DNA from: Homalodisca vitripennis | Taxonomy: Eukaryota > Arthropoda > Insecta > Hemiptera > Cicadellidae | Direction: 5' to 3' | DNA: 64,000 bases | Assembly (NCBI RefSeq): GCF_021130785.1 | Contig: NC_060212.1 | Coordinates: 149,416,001-149,480,000 of the forward strand | In this document: positions 12,300 to 24,968 of the stretch, one piece after another | Position numbering within the stretch: position 1 is the first letter of the stretch | How the letters are laid out: each line of letters opens with the position of its first letter | The notes under the pieces: model-generated | What the model saw: only the letters and a program-made list of their open reading frames with translations | Told to the model about the DNA's origin: nothing | The model's database searches: none | Program-made: the position numbers and the translations under genes

Positions 12300-12650
12300 C
12301 CTGAACGTACCATTCATTATACCAGGTGTACTAGACCTGTACAGGTGTACAGGTCTAACTAGTGTATGGTGTGTAGAGTGCTCTAGATGTACCAGTAGGA
12401 AGGTGTACCATAGTATACCAGGTGTGTGAGTATGCCAGGTGTACCAGTATGACAGATATACTAGAATAACCTCGTGTTCAAGTATATAACCTGTACTTAC
12501 ATCAGATGAAATATTATTCCCAGGTTTATCCAGCATCACTGGTGTATCACAATATGCCATGTGTCCGAGTATGCAAGGACATTGGTATGAAAGGTGTACC
12601 AGTATGACAGATATACTAACATACTGCGTGTACAAATATATCAAATTTAA
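12300..12650. repeat. degenerate GTGTACCAG minisatellite
   Basis: The phrase GGTGTACCAGTATGACAGAT occurs near 12437 and again near 12594. Shorter variants of ACCAGGTGTACC recur between them at irregular intervals. The minus-strand frame here (12270-12644, 124 codons) is a by-product of the repeat: its residues repeat with the DNA and it has no domain signature. Confidence 0.65.
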
Positions 12651-14288
12651 CCGTGTGTATCAAATAAAGCTGTATATTCCGTACCTATAAACCATACGTG
12701 ATATCGAAACACGCCAGAACAAACATTATTCTAAAAGGCCTGAGAGTTCTAAAACACATTTTTGTTTTGCGCTATATTACATAATTATCTATTTATAACC
12801 ATTTCTTTTTTAACTTTTTAATGGACGCCATCTTGAACTCTTAGGTATATCTTTTAATAAAGATATTTACAATCACTTTTTATAGATATATACTCGTATT
12901 TTTCTCGATTTTGAATAGTTTTTATAGCCATTGTTTTGAAATTTTTCATTGGTTAAGACCGACTAACGAACTTGTCCAAGGCATCTGCAAATACTACCTT
13001 TTTACCAAGTTGTTTTGATATTTTAAAAATTACAACAGTTATCATGTTTACAAGCTCACATTGTATTGCTTAAGACCATATGTACATGCATTTATACATA
13101 CATTTTCGGATCATGGTGGTTTTGGATTGTTGATCGGAGAAAATGGAAAAAACAACAATTCTGTGGTTGATTGCGTTAGGAAAATTTCTATAAAAAATGT
13201 ACTTAATTGTTAACACTGTTTATTTCGCGAGGCTTTCCTACAGCAATTTAGCCTTCACATCAACTTCGTGCACAGTCTTAAGGTGGTTAGTTGTATGTTT
13301 TTTGTTAAGAACATTGCACAAAATGGAATAAAATTTCCATATTAAATGTTTACTTTTGTTTATGAACAATTGAAAGCATTAGGAATATGACTAATTACAA
13401 TGGATACAAGTAGTGTACATCAGTGCGGGAATAACTGTGAACAAGTATCTCTTAGTAGACTCAGACTTAACTTTATATTCAATCAATATGTGTATATAGT
13501 TCGTTAGTTTGCCATAATCAACATACATTCCTAGATAGCGGTCATTCCCAATCGGGCAAAAACTTTTAACTTGACTAATTTCAGACACAGACTGGAAACG
13601 ATACATTTTGTAAATATACTGGGAAATTACAAACAACTATTTAAGGTTTCAATTTGGCCATTCAAAGTTTGTAAATAAATGGCTATACATAAATTATTAT
13701 AGAATATAACTCAAATAAAAACTGCGTTGCAGAATCACATGTCATTTACAATAATGCTTGTCTTTCGTGTGTGTTTTTTATATCTTGTAAAATTGTCAGA
13801 TAACATATGTACTAAGTTCTATGTAGTAAACAACATATTATGAATAATAATAGGAAATAATTATGAACATGACACGTTATGCTTGAAGACTAGACGTGCT
13901 TCAGAGGCACTATTTACACATAGCTTGGTTGATCTTATTAGCCAGTCTTAAGCAATTAAGCATTTAAATGTGGTGGGAATTCGCATTTGGGCCAAATTGT
14001 AATATACTCGGTAATTATAAACCACTGTCATTCTTCGACTTTATCAATATCTTTAAAGGTTTAAAGATGGTGGCTATTAAAATTTGGAAAAGTAATTGTC
14101 ACATCACTTACTATGTATTGTAGCGCAATTTTATTTCATATCGGGTATATCATTATACAAGTAAAAATTGACAACTTTTATTAAAATTGTTTAAGCCATT
14201 TCAAGCAATATCCATTCTTACTTATTTTAGATAACCTTGAGGTTTTAAATTTATCCGTTATAAATTAATGTTTATTAAGTTGAATTAA
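12651..14288. other. AT-rich sequence with probable old repeats
   Basis: No gene recognised. The segment 12820-13080 (CGCCATCTTGAA..., then AACGAACTTGTCCAAGGCATC) has the feel of an old dispersed insect repeat, but it occurs only once here. Phrases such as AAGATGGTGGCTATTAAAATT near 14060 may be related. Confidence 0.3.
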
Positions 14289-14775
14289 TACCCAGCAGGG
14301 ATCACTTTTTGGCTGGTTTATACCTACCAGTTGAACCCACCACTGGGCACAGCAAAATCCGATGTGCCACTTCAATTTGGGCAACCTTATGGATGTCCAG
14401 GAGCGGCACATCACTAACCGCAAATGTTGAGATTCTGGGGTTCGTGGGCAATTCGATAGGTCTAGTCTACTGTGGAAGATGACTGTTGGAGTTGGTGGGG
14501 TTTGTTCCCTTACCTCAGAGGTTCTTGTTAACCTCAACAAGGGTGTGCCACCCCCTGCCTACTTTGACTGGAGAGGCTGGTTCAGAGCTGGCCTCCCCTT
14601 CTTCCGGGATGACTTTGAGATGTAGTGCCCTAATTCTTTCTCATGGATCTCGATAGGAGGCGGCACCTACTCCCTAACCTTACCCATCCTGAATATCCTG
14701 TCACTCCGGAAGCAGCGCAAAGGTTTCTTACAGGATTAAGTGCAATTTATAAGCTTCTTGTCCTAAGAGAACAAA
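14289..14775 (+). mobile_element. family B retroelement, old copy
   Basis: Collinear with 41694-42187: both begin TACCCAGCAG, pass through a block containing GTGTGCCACCCCCTGCCTAC, and end CTTGTCCTAAGAGAACAAA. Here the terminal A-rich stretch is short and interrupted, and no clear flanking duplication was found, so this copy is older. Frames on both strands (14265-14540 minus and 14643-14894 plus) do not match between copies and are not considered genes. It could be a long SINE or the 3' end of a LINE. Confidence 0.75.
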
Positions 14776-17394
14776 CAAAAAGTATACAAATATCATTTCG
14801 GATTAATTGTAACCAAATCAAATCCACGTTTCTACAAAGATATTTATATGCCTGTACATTGTTTTGTAAAGTTTCAAGATTATGGGGTTTCTAAATGTTC
14901 GGAAGTTAAGATTATATTAACATGCCAACATTGAGTGTTATTGTCTTATCAGCGTGGTGCAAACTAAACATTTGAACTAATAATGCAAGTTCAGTTTGAC
15001 AATTAAAGTTGACGGCCACATGTGAAATCTACCTTTCTTCCAACTGGGAGGAAGAGGTTGTATTTTTTGCATTTTTTAGATTATTATATTGTTTATTCTA
15101 TTTTTTAGATTAAGTGATATTTAAGAAAATCATGTAACTAAAATATTTCACCCTCTATATCATTATACATTATCACAAAATCTAAGTAGTTTGCAGTTAT
15201 CTTAATGAGTCTTATGTAATATTTTAATAATCAGTTCTACCTTGCCAGTGCTGTAAACATTGTTCGACGTTGTAGTTAAACAAGTCTACATTAACGCTAT
15301 CTGTTGTACCGCTAGTTAGTTACATTTTATATAATGCAACATTTCACAACCTAGTCAGCTAGTGCAATTTAATATTTTTTTTTTTTTTTATCCAATGTTC
15401 CGGAACTAAATTATCGACGGACTAACTACCTAATTGGCACGCGTATGAATATTTTATTGTAACCCTTCGTGGCAGCCCAATTACATGACCGATTTCACCT
15501 CGCGCGCTATGTCCGTAAGTAAAATTTATATTTTCGTATTATTAAATTAGCCCTTTGATGCCAAACATATAAAAATGAATGTAACGTAAAGTAAAGTTGT
15601 AAATAGTAAAGTAACTTACCTTTGAAGATCTTTTATTTGCTTGATTGAAATGGATACAAGTTGTGGCGTCGTCCTTTTGACGAGCACGTTGTCGTGATAA
15701 GTTTTTTGTCTCATTAAATGGCTAATACCGTCGCGAATTTGTTTTAGGCGAGCTCACGTATTATTTGAGCAGATGGCTACCTCTTTCATAACTTCTACTC
15801 CTCTTCTAGTAATTACCGACTAGAAATAACCCTTCTTAGACTACAGCTTCAATGTCTCGTGCCAAGACGCCGACGCCCGGGTTGTGAGTCTACATATTGC
15901 GAAGGGAAGTAAAATCTTAAAGTTTTATAAAGTAAAATATCGTAGGCATAATTCCATAGAAAATTGGATATTTTAGGCCCACCTATCAGATATACATTTT
16001 TAGTTCTTGTACTCTAATTGGCAGCAACGTGGCAAGGCATACATTTAATCTACCAAGTGGTGCTTGTAAGTTTCATTAATTAAATTGAACTTATAAGTAA
16101 ACTTTGCAATTCGAGTATTTATTACTACGACCTCAGAAGTCACCACCCCCATGTGTTATCGTCATTCGGTTCACTGTACTGGCACATTTTAAACCATATT
16201 AACAATATGTACAGATATTTAGGATATTAAAAAAAAAACTGTACTGTTTGCAACAGTTTTATTAAATGCCTTAAGTAACTTTTCTGAGATGTAATTTCTG
16301 GCTATAATACTAATCATTTTCATCTTTCTTTTTACTTTCATCAGTGTTCGTGTGTAGAGACAAATATAAATAAAGGTCACTGTTTACTTTTAACAGTGAC
16401 ATATTCAACCATAAACAATATTTATCACAGTAACAGCAGCACTATCCATATTAAGAATTTTTCTAAGCAGTTAATTACTAGATTACCTAGTATGAATGGA
16501 ACTATTCTAAGGCTAGATGAAACTGATCGAGACAGATAATAAATACTGTATCATTAAATATCTACAATTGCCTAAATTATCTGCTTTATGAATCCTGTAA
16601 TGATCTGGACGAAGATTTAGTTTAAAATCACAATGACCACTTGAAATTAACCTGTAAAAACCACTATTTCAAGTTTTGTAAATGTTTCTTTTCTTCTAAC
16701 AATTTAATAAGAAACTAACAAACTTTGATGAAATTTTATTGATAAATGTTATCATCATGGGGCTTTGCCATCATGGGTCCAAACACTATTATTATTTCAT
16801 CTGGTTTTAGACTAAATTCATTGAAAACATTGTCTGGCTTGTAATTTTATGTCTTTTAAGACTAATTTCAAATGGAACCTCTCTTCTTTATTCACCAACT
16901 GGTAGTTTTTGAATGTGATAGTTCAGGAAGATAGCAATTGCTGTCTCTGAGTATATAAAAATTGTGTTTCGTTATTTCTATGATATGATCAAGAAAATTA
17001 CTTGAAAATTTGTACATAACATACATTAAATCAGAGCATACTGTATATATTCCTATAGCATATGTGAAATGTGCCGTTAGATTACATTTGTTCAATGAAT
17101 TAATATATTTTAACATACGAAAATTCTATTGCAATAATAAAGTTTATTTAACAAAATGTAATAACGCAATTAATAATTGACATATTTTGATAAATTTTCT
17201 ATCATTTTTTTGTGAGTTGATTGCATATCTTATTGCAATCTTATTGCAATTATTGTAAAAGATATGCACTTTTACTAACTTATTGTGTGCACACACAAAC
17301 CTTCAGCTATCGTGAAATTTTATAATTAAGATATAAAACTGTCATTATTTTAAAACTGTAAATGGTTTAATATTTTATTTGCCTACTATAATCC
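14776..17394. other. unique sequence, no gene recognised
   Basis: Mostly AT-rich. The stretches 15400-15530 and 15640-15900 are distinctly richer in G and C, with CACCTCGCGCGC and CGCCGACGCCCGGG. They are the best candidates here for conserved non-coding or promoter DNA, but no motif pins this down. A poly-T run lies at about 15375-15389. Confidence 0.35.
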
Positions 17395-17535
17395 TTATGG
17401 TTTGTCCTTATTATGACATATCAAGAAAATTTTTGAAATAAAATATGATTTGTTAGGGGACCCACTAATGTACATGTCGCCCATGAGATATTCTTCAATA
17501 GGTTCAGGCACTGGAGGAATATTTTTAAGTCCAGC
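17395..17535 (-). pseudogene. short protein-like frame, unidentified
   Basis: On the minus strand 46 codons run from just after a TAA to a TAA stop. The product has a composition unlike the surrounding noise: GLKNIPPVPEPIEEYLMGD, then MYISGSPNKSYF. The bases before it (AATAAG) end in AG but lack a strong pyrimidine tract. The overlapping upstream frame differs by one base, so a frameshift may split a longer relic reaching to about 17597. I do not recognise the family. It could be an exon, a transposon relic or chance. Confidence 0.25.
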
Positions 17536-17597
17536 TTATTTCCAAAATTCATAACAACTAAGTTTTTTACCGCAAGTTTATTATTTGGAAAGTTGTT

Positions 17598-20500
17598 TCA
17601 TATTCCATGACTTTTATCAACTCTATAAATTTGGATTATATTTTCCTAAATCTCTCGGACGGACGTTCAAAAAACATATCACAATTTTAGACTTTACTAT
17701 GTTTGAAAGTAATAAAGTCAGTGGGAAACCTTATTCCCTTACTAAGTCTTGTTATTGGCTCAATGCTGTACGACCGGGTCTGCCTGACTGATACATTAAC
17801 ATTAAAGATACAGCGCCGTAACTCGCTTTATAGCAAACATTCCGGCAACATTCTTCTCTTTGCTTTATTTTAGAGATTATTGACTGACGTTGCTTTTATG
17901 CAACGAATCGTAAACTCTTGTTACACAGCAGGGGTTTGCTAGCCTTAATAAAATTGACTATGGCTGTAAAAAAGATACCTACAATGATCTATGTACGGTC
18001 GGTCGTCAAGAAATATAATGATAAGGGGTCACTTTTCTATGGTTATTTGCCTTTTTCTCGGGAATTATGCAAGATATGTGATTATTTATTCATGTTTTCT
18101 GAGCCTTTTCGTAAGGGCTTGTCTGAGATTTTTTTCAGCATATTGTTTTATATTAACTTTCCCTATAAATTAAAACATTATTGAAAGGCTTCCTTAGTGA
18201 TTCCTGAGAAAACATTAAATAAAATGTAAATATCTAAACTATTGGATAATATCATTAAACTTTAAACCTACCTTAACACAAAACATAAAACTCAGCACCA
18301 TATAATTTTCATTCTAGCAAGGTGTTTGTATTAATGTTCCAACCACATTTTCCTTACAATGAAGCTTTACCGAAAATTTTCACCAATTCGTCTATTCCCC
18401 AAGAATCTATAGCATAACCTTTGGTCTCAATATGAATCTTTGCGGTTCTTGCTTTTTCATTTACAAGGATTGACACAATTTACTCCTACAGCAATGCCTA
18501 CTTTTCCTAAAATATCAAACCATTTTCCTAAATTAAAGCATGTTAAAGCGTCATAGTTGGTGTATAATTGTAAATACTTCATCTAAAATGAAAATAAGAG
18601 ACCTGATCATGTCATTGAGCAACTCAGACTTTGTGTGCCGGGTTATAAACATTTCTTCAGAATACTGTAAAGGCTGTCTTTAAAAACATCATCGTCAACA
18701 CTTATCAATTACTCATCATCAACTTTACATCAATGACGGCTTGTCACGGCAAAACTACTGAGAAACTCTCCACGCATTTTCTTATAAAATATAATGAAAT
18801 GTGAGGTAGAACTCAATAAATTTGCATTAAATTTGTTATAAAACTAGTATGAATAAATTTAAATAAATTTCCTTTAAATTTGATTTCTTTACTACAGGGA
18901 TTAATCCAATTTTGTTCAAAAGAGACGAATTGTAATTATAATATGTGCCTCTCATTTCAATAAGATGTGGTCGAAACATACATAATTCAGGTTATATTCC
19001 TTAATTATAAACTATTCATACATAAATTATGCATTCGAGTTTCAGAGATGTATTTTAAAGTTCTATTTGTGTAGAATTTTATAATAGTTAAGGGAAAACG
19101 AATTATTACGAGAATAAAGTAAAAATAATGAGGTATAAAGTGGATGGAATTTAGAATATTTGAGAAATAATAAATGGCCGAAACCAATGCTTAGTTTACA
19201 AAAAGAGACTAACTTTATTTTTGCAAGGAATCTTAATCATTATTAAAGGAATCTTAATATTTGCTATTCAGAAACACCAATCGATTTGTGATAGCACACA
19301 CACAAACTTACCTACCTTAACTATACCTTTCTTTGTATCGTATAGACAACATTTTTACAACCCCTATGATTATAAAAGTAAGTTAAGCAGTCCTTCAAAT
19401 ATCCACTTCTAAATTTTACAGGTCGTTTATTGTTATCATTTATACTAGGTTAAGAAAAGTAATACAACAGATCTGTGTAGGAAACTAATTAATAAATCAG
19501 AGCTCCAGCGTTGGTTAATCAGTTACATGGACTCAATCACGCCCAACAAACGAAAGCGTAATCAACACGATAACAACCTGCAATTATAAACGACAACCCT
19601 CGTTTGTCTGCAAAGGCTGGCTAGTTAATTACATAAGCCAGCGCATGCTTTGACTCACCAATTAGATATATAATAAAAGAAAGGTTTGTGATTACATTAC
19701 TTTTATCGTAGATCTTTTAATGGTATATAGTGATAACAATGATAACCAATAAATAAACTTTTGTTTCCGCACTTTTGTGAATGTATACAAAAAGCAACTG
19801 ATAAATTTGAAAAACTAATCTTTTTTACTTTGAATTTTTTTCCTATACTTACATGGAAATCAATCGACTAGAAGGTGTGTAAGCCATAAGTCAAATCTCG
19901 CACTTCCTAATACTAATTATATTATATCAGGATGTCTTAGAAAGGTAAAACTTGGTAGGCCTATCTCACACTTCAAATAAAAGCAAAGTTTTAATAAAAA
20001 TTTTAATCTTAAGAGATTATAAAAGCAGGGCTAACGGGCTTCTAAGTTTGTTTCTTTTCCTAATATTGACATTATTAAGTCCACAGATAACAAATTTACA
20101 TACTCTATGTGGCTGCATGATATTGTGTGTACATTATTCTCTTTGTGTATCACATGGATTAAATTTAAAATCTTAGAACATCGCTTTAAGCAACTATTAG
20201 AGGATGAAGACATCTGAATTAAAATTAAATGGGTACTTTGGATTGTACTGTCTTTAATGCCTCGAACCTGAAGAAATAGCCGAATTTCAATGTTGGAAAT
20301 ACGTGAAACATTTTAATGTAGGGATAAAATTACGTTTTTATAAATTATTTCCGACAGTAACTTTTAAAGTTCTGAATTATAACATTTAAGAAATATTCAA
20401 AATTGTGTGTGCTTTCACATTTTTTAAAAGGTGAGAAAAGATGTACAGAGGATTTTTTATTGGGATTTTTCAAGTTTTATTGGTGACTTCAAAGATATCT

Positions 20501-22096
20501 ACTGACAAATAATTTCCTAGTACAACCCTCCTAGCAGTCATGAGTTTCAGATATGACGGAACAGGATAACAAAATTTATAGACTGAGTTTCTAACCATCA
20601 AAATTATTCTCAGGACATGCCAAATATGTGACCCAATTGCATTCTTAACTCGGGCAAAATTCATCGGGGTTCATTGGAGTGGGGCAAAGATATTCTTAAG
20701 ATGAGGATTTACCGTTTTTTCTTATCACTGACTTTACAGATACCATGGAATATTGTGTCATTCATTAACAAGCTAGAAACTTAAAATTTACTTAGGATAT
20801 TTCGTGTGGTTTACGGTGAAAAAAATCAACAATATGATGTGAACGTATAGTACTTAAATAAGCAAACCATTTTAAATTATGACTTTCTCTCCAGAAATTG
20901 CACTTTTTTGAAGATGCTTATTTTTTAAGGGGTCGATGAGCTAATCTAAATATAAATAAAAGAGCAGTAGTAGGAGCTATAGTAAACAATTACACAAGGG
21001 AACCAAATCACTGAAACTTATTTGGTATATTTGTAAACGTATATTTGATACGTTTTGCATGTTGAATGAGGTGATTTATTTTATTAAAATTATTGAGAAC
21101 CTCTAAAATGTTTTATGCAAGCCTGGGAGAATGGATGGGAAAATGTACTTTAAAATTGTTTAGTTTGAAGAATAAGAGGAATCATAGACTGAAACTAGGT
21201 CTCCTATCTTTAAACCATTCGCATGCTTTAACGGAACCTTTCCATCATACTATGATAAAAACCAGAAATTCTTGACGGAAATTCAAGGGGACAAACGTAA
21301 CGGGAGCTATCTGCACGTTCAAAACAGGATCTCGTCAGAATAAAGTCTGCGTGGTCTGTGCCAGACCCAGAGGATAAGCTTACGGTTTGTAATAATGTGG
21401 CGGAACCAAAATAGAACCGTCTGTCTATAACGAAATATTCAATACTCTGGATTTGTGTTCTTCAATATTTTAAAAACATTTATTATCAATTAAAAAAAAA
21501 CATTTAAAACCATAATGACACCAACTACTGAAACCTTGTGCTAAAGCCAGCGCGTCTAAGATTTAATACAAAATAAGATTATGCCACATCAGTAACAGGC
21601 TCTACTGAGATTGCACAAAAAATTTCTAGTGTTGTTTTTTTTACGTTTACTTGCGTAAAATATTCAACTGATTGGATGAAAACTTTACACGGATATTCCC
21701 AGCGCCCCGTGCTGAGATATATGCTTATTCTTATTTCGAAAATCCCTTCAGGCTACGCCCCAATGGTCTCTACAGAAAAATTCTATCTTGACTAAGCTGG
21801 ATTAATATCAAACCAATGTTATTAATTGAAAGAGCCTGTCAAATACAATCAACTATTCTGTTTTAACATTCTCATATGACACCACAACAATATGTTTAAT
21901 TAATGTATCACTATTTTCTGTTTGTTTACATTTATAGTCATGAAAGCATGAGTAAGCTTCATAGTAACAACGATATTTATTTCCACCTTTTCTGCAACCG
22001 CTGATGAACATAGAATAATAAAATATCCAGATAAGAAGATAAGTTTTAATACAAGTATACTTTTTAACTGTACATTTTAGAAGAAGGCTTGTCAGA

Positions 22097-22100
<4 letters not shown>
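17598..22100. other. AT-rich sequence, no gene recognised
   Basis: Several frames of 60-88 codons exist, for example 17585-17791 and 17918-18184 plus, but none shows a domain or motif. The stretch 19500-19640 is less AT-rich, with CCAGCGTTGG and AAGCCAGCGCATGC. The stretch 21290-21420 is likewise less AT-rich. Both could be regulatory but lack recognisable sites. Confidence 0.35.

Positions 22101-22104
<4 letters not shown>

Positions 22105-22188
<84 letters not shown>
22105..22188. repeat. (TA)n microsatellite
   Basis: A TA run of about 80 bases with one ATGT interruption near its end, followed by GTGTGTGTTTGTCTGTGTGT. Confidence 0.95.
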
Positions 22189-22364
22189 AAATGTTTGTGT
22201 GTGTTTGTCTGTGTGTATTTTCTTGATCAGAAACAAGGTAAAATCAACTATAGAACAAAACAATACTAAAACCGGAGTATATTATATTGGCCATAAATAT
22301 ATATAATTTTTATGACAGTTTTATAACTCAACACTGACGTCGAAAAATGCTTCATCGAACCAGA

Positions 22365-22402
22365 AGTACTTACATACGTGCGAAGCCGCGGGTAACTGCA
22401 AG
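22365..22402. repeat. GCGAAGCCGCGGGTAAC repeat tail motif
   Basis: A GC-rich motif, GTGCGAAGCCGCGGGTAACT, stands alone in AT-rich sequence. Very similar motifs end dispersed repeats in many insect genomes (remembered, not checked). It probably marks the end of a decayed element whose body I cannot delimit. Confidence 0.35.
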
Positions 22403-22564
22403 TGGAATCATAAAACAATAAACCAGACACCAAATGTATTTTTTATCACATAAAATCGTCGATTACGTTTATTATTTACTTCATCGTATAATCTGATAAA
22501 TACTTCCACTGAGAAAGCTAAGAGCTTTCAATAAATATATGAATTATTCAATCTAATATATGAA

Positions 22565-22830
22565 TATTAGAATAGAATAGAAAACTCTATTTATTGCAGG
22601 AATATACAAACTCAATTTCAAATGAAACGAAGCAACTAACACATGATTAAAACAGTTCATAAATAAACAATAATTACTTACAACTAACAATAATTACTAG
22701 TAAAATATGTACTATAAATTTGTAAATTCCCGCAAAAGGTAGCCCTTACAGACATGAAGCCCAATTATAAGGGAACCCTATGCTAAGGGTTACCTCCAGG
22801 GTAAAACGAAAATTAAATAAAATCCTTATA
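22565..22830 (-). mobile_element. LINE 3' untranslated tail, minus strand
   Basis: Read on the minus strand the segment ends in AATAAATAGAGTTTTC followed by TATTCTATTCTA. A polyadenylation-like signal followed by short pentamer repeats is the usual 3' end of CR1-like LINEs. Upstream on the same strand are GGTAACCC and TAAGGGCTACC phrases. No coding part is retained. The assignment is by 3'-end style only. Confidence 0.45.
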
Positions 22831-23334
22831 TTAAATTGAAAAACCAACGACTTTCATAATAAATTTAATATCCATGTAAAAGAGTCTGCCAGACTAAAAA
22901 TAATAATGGTAAAATGAACACAAACTTATTACTTTTATCATAAAAAATATATACATATATTATAATATAGTACTTACTTTTATAATAACAATTTATATAA
23001 ATATACGATTATATTGTATTTTAAATATAATAGAGCTAAAAAAAATGAAAAATATTACTACATTTATAAGGTTTGCGAAATAATATTAAAACATTTTTTC
23101 TTAAAATTCTTAGTTTTTAAAGATATGTCTGTCTGTTTGTTTTTAGGTGCAAAGCAATAAAAATTAATTGCAGCTGAAGCCGCCAGTAAGTGCTATTTAG
23201 GCATTATATATTTAGTGCCATCTTCAAATGTCATATAGTTGAACTCAATTTATTTTCAAATTTATTTATTCAGTGGTTTATCCATAAGACTAATCTAAAT
23301 CAATTTCGCTCTCATGCTATCGAACTGACATTAT

Positions 23335-23400
23335 CAGAAATAAATTAAAATTCTCCAGACCCTCGGGTGATAGGCTTCGCTAACGCTCAGCCATTTACAT
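23335..23400 (-). repeat. family A fragment
   Basis: Minus-strand copy of the family A core: TGATAGGCTTCGCTAACGCT followed by CAGCCAT is the reverse complement of the GGCTGAGCGTTAGCGAAGCC signature. Confidence 0.6.
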
Positions 23401-24026
23401 GGAGAGAACTACATCAGAGATGAATTACCTTTTCGATCCTCCCTTGCAGTTGAAAATCTGTGAACCATACATGGCACGCAACTCAACCTACTGATTACAC
23501 TATATGCTTTACGTATCGGCTACTTTACGTGCTGTAGCTGGGTGTTGTGAGAGGATACATCGCGTGAACAGGAAGGCAGGTTGGCGGTAACGTGCCGCAG
23601 TACTACAGGAGTACGGACGGCACATTGATAGCACTACCAACACGCAATACCGCTGTCTGACCACACCTCAGCTCAGAGAAAAACTACTACCAGATTTAAC
23701 CCAGTGCGAAGGAAAACAGTGCTTTATGATCACTGACTGTCAATGAAGAAAACGAATCATTATTTTGGTTCAATTCTTTTTAGTACAAAATCTTCATAGT
23801 TTTTATTGACATTTTGTCTTAATTTAAAGGTCCTGTTAAGGTTGAAAGCTGTAATAACGACTTTGAGAAAATTTAGGTGACTGCAAAATAAGTCACAACA
23901 ACAGATAACATATTTCCATATTTAACTGGCTTTCAATTAAAATTTTAACTGTGTGTTTAAGAATAAAAGATGTTTATAACCATCACTTATTTAAGCGTAT
24001 TGGTACTGAACAAAATACTTTTTATA
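23401..24026. other. moderately GC-richer unique stretch
   Basis: The stretch 23470-23740 is richer in G and C than its surroundings (GGTAACGTGCCGCAGTACTA, ACGCAATACCGCTG). I find no protein-like frame or RNA fold that I can support. It may be conserved non-coding DNA. Confidence 0.3.
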
Positions 24027-24030
24027 AAAC
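24027..24030. other. target-site duplication AAAC (left)
   Basis: The four bases before the element at 24031-24964 are repeated exactly after it, at 24965-24968. Confidence 0.7.
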
Positions 24031-24964
24031 TGTACCGTTTTACTGGCACATGAGGGGTTAGCTTTGAAATTTAAACTTTTGTGAAGGTTCAAAAAATAAA
24101 AAAAAATCTTCTGAAATAAATAAAGTTCAAACTAAAATAAAACTTCTTCTTAAAAATAATTACTGGATTTAAAATTAAAATACTAACTTCTTGATAACTT
24201 TAAATTCAAACTTGTAATATATTCGTCACTCCAAAAAATGTACAAAGTTCTTACAGCTTGTCTTTTATTCAATTTTTAAAATTCAAAACTTTCACACTCT
24301 AATCTGATCTGGCAATTCTTCACTTTAATTTATCTTCAAAATTCAATTTTATTTTGTTACTAATTTTCTTTACTTTACTTTAACTATTACTTCTTTTCAG
24401 TGTTAGAAAATTAAAATTCTTCAGTGTTAGAGATTTAAAAAATTTCTTCATTGTTAGAGAATTAAAAAAATTGCTGAAAGCATCTGTAACAACCACAAAA
24501 CTCTTTTAGTATTTTTACATAAAATTTTATATGCATGTGCTCACTGCACCAACAAGTTTTATATTGCACAGATCAAAAGGACAAGTTCCTAAATTCCCAT
24601 TAAATTTAATTTTTACAATATTTCTTTCTCCAAAATTATTCAAAATAACTAAGAATGAATATTGACTGGACTCGAGTTAAAAAGTTCACTTACCCGCAGG
24701 TTCGATGACGATTAGCAAAAAGATTAACTCTAAGCACTTTCAAAGTCTACTCGTTACAATAACTTCCGATCAACTGAGACGGGAGGTACGTCACGTCTAC
24801 CTCACCCCACCTCTCAATTTCGTTATCAAACACTGCCCTCTGCGATGCGCGCCTCGCTGATAACAGCCTCTTTTGTACAGTCCAGTCCTTATCATTCTTC
24901 TGGGCCTACTCCTTCCACCGGTAATCCAGTTACCCCAGAATTATTATTTAATACAATCGGTACA
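24031..24964. mobile_element. solo LTR-like element, copy 1
   Basis: This 934-bp element starts TGTACCG and ends CGGTACA, so it has TG...CA termini and a perfect 7-bp inverted repeat. Perfect 4-bp direct repeats (AAAC) flank it. A collinear copy lies at 37468-38383 with different flanks. It encodes no protein. Those traits fit a solo long terminal repeat of an LTR retrotransposon, left when two LTRs recombined. A non-autonomous DNA transposon with 4-bp duplications is the alternative. Read on the minus strand there is a splice-donor-like CTGCGGGTAAGTGA near 24695, hinting that transcription ran that way. The frame at 24845-25075 crosses the right end and is not a gene. Confidence 0.75.
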
Positions 24965-24968
24965 AAAC
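24965..24968. other. target-site duplication AAAC (right)
   Basis: Exact repeat of the four bases on the left of the element. Confidence 0.7.

Noticed and set aside
12270..12644. 124-codon minus-strand frame
   Set aside because: It follows the degenerate GTGTACCAG minisatellite. The repeated residues mirror repeated DNA.
14265..14894. Frames in family B as a host gene
   Set aside because: The frames are not preserved between the two copies, and the sequence has an A-tail and target-site duplication at 41694-42187.
21853..22263. 136-codon minus-strand frame with alternating Tyr and Ile
   Set aside because: Most of it is the (TA)n microsatellite, and the remainder has no signature.
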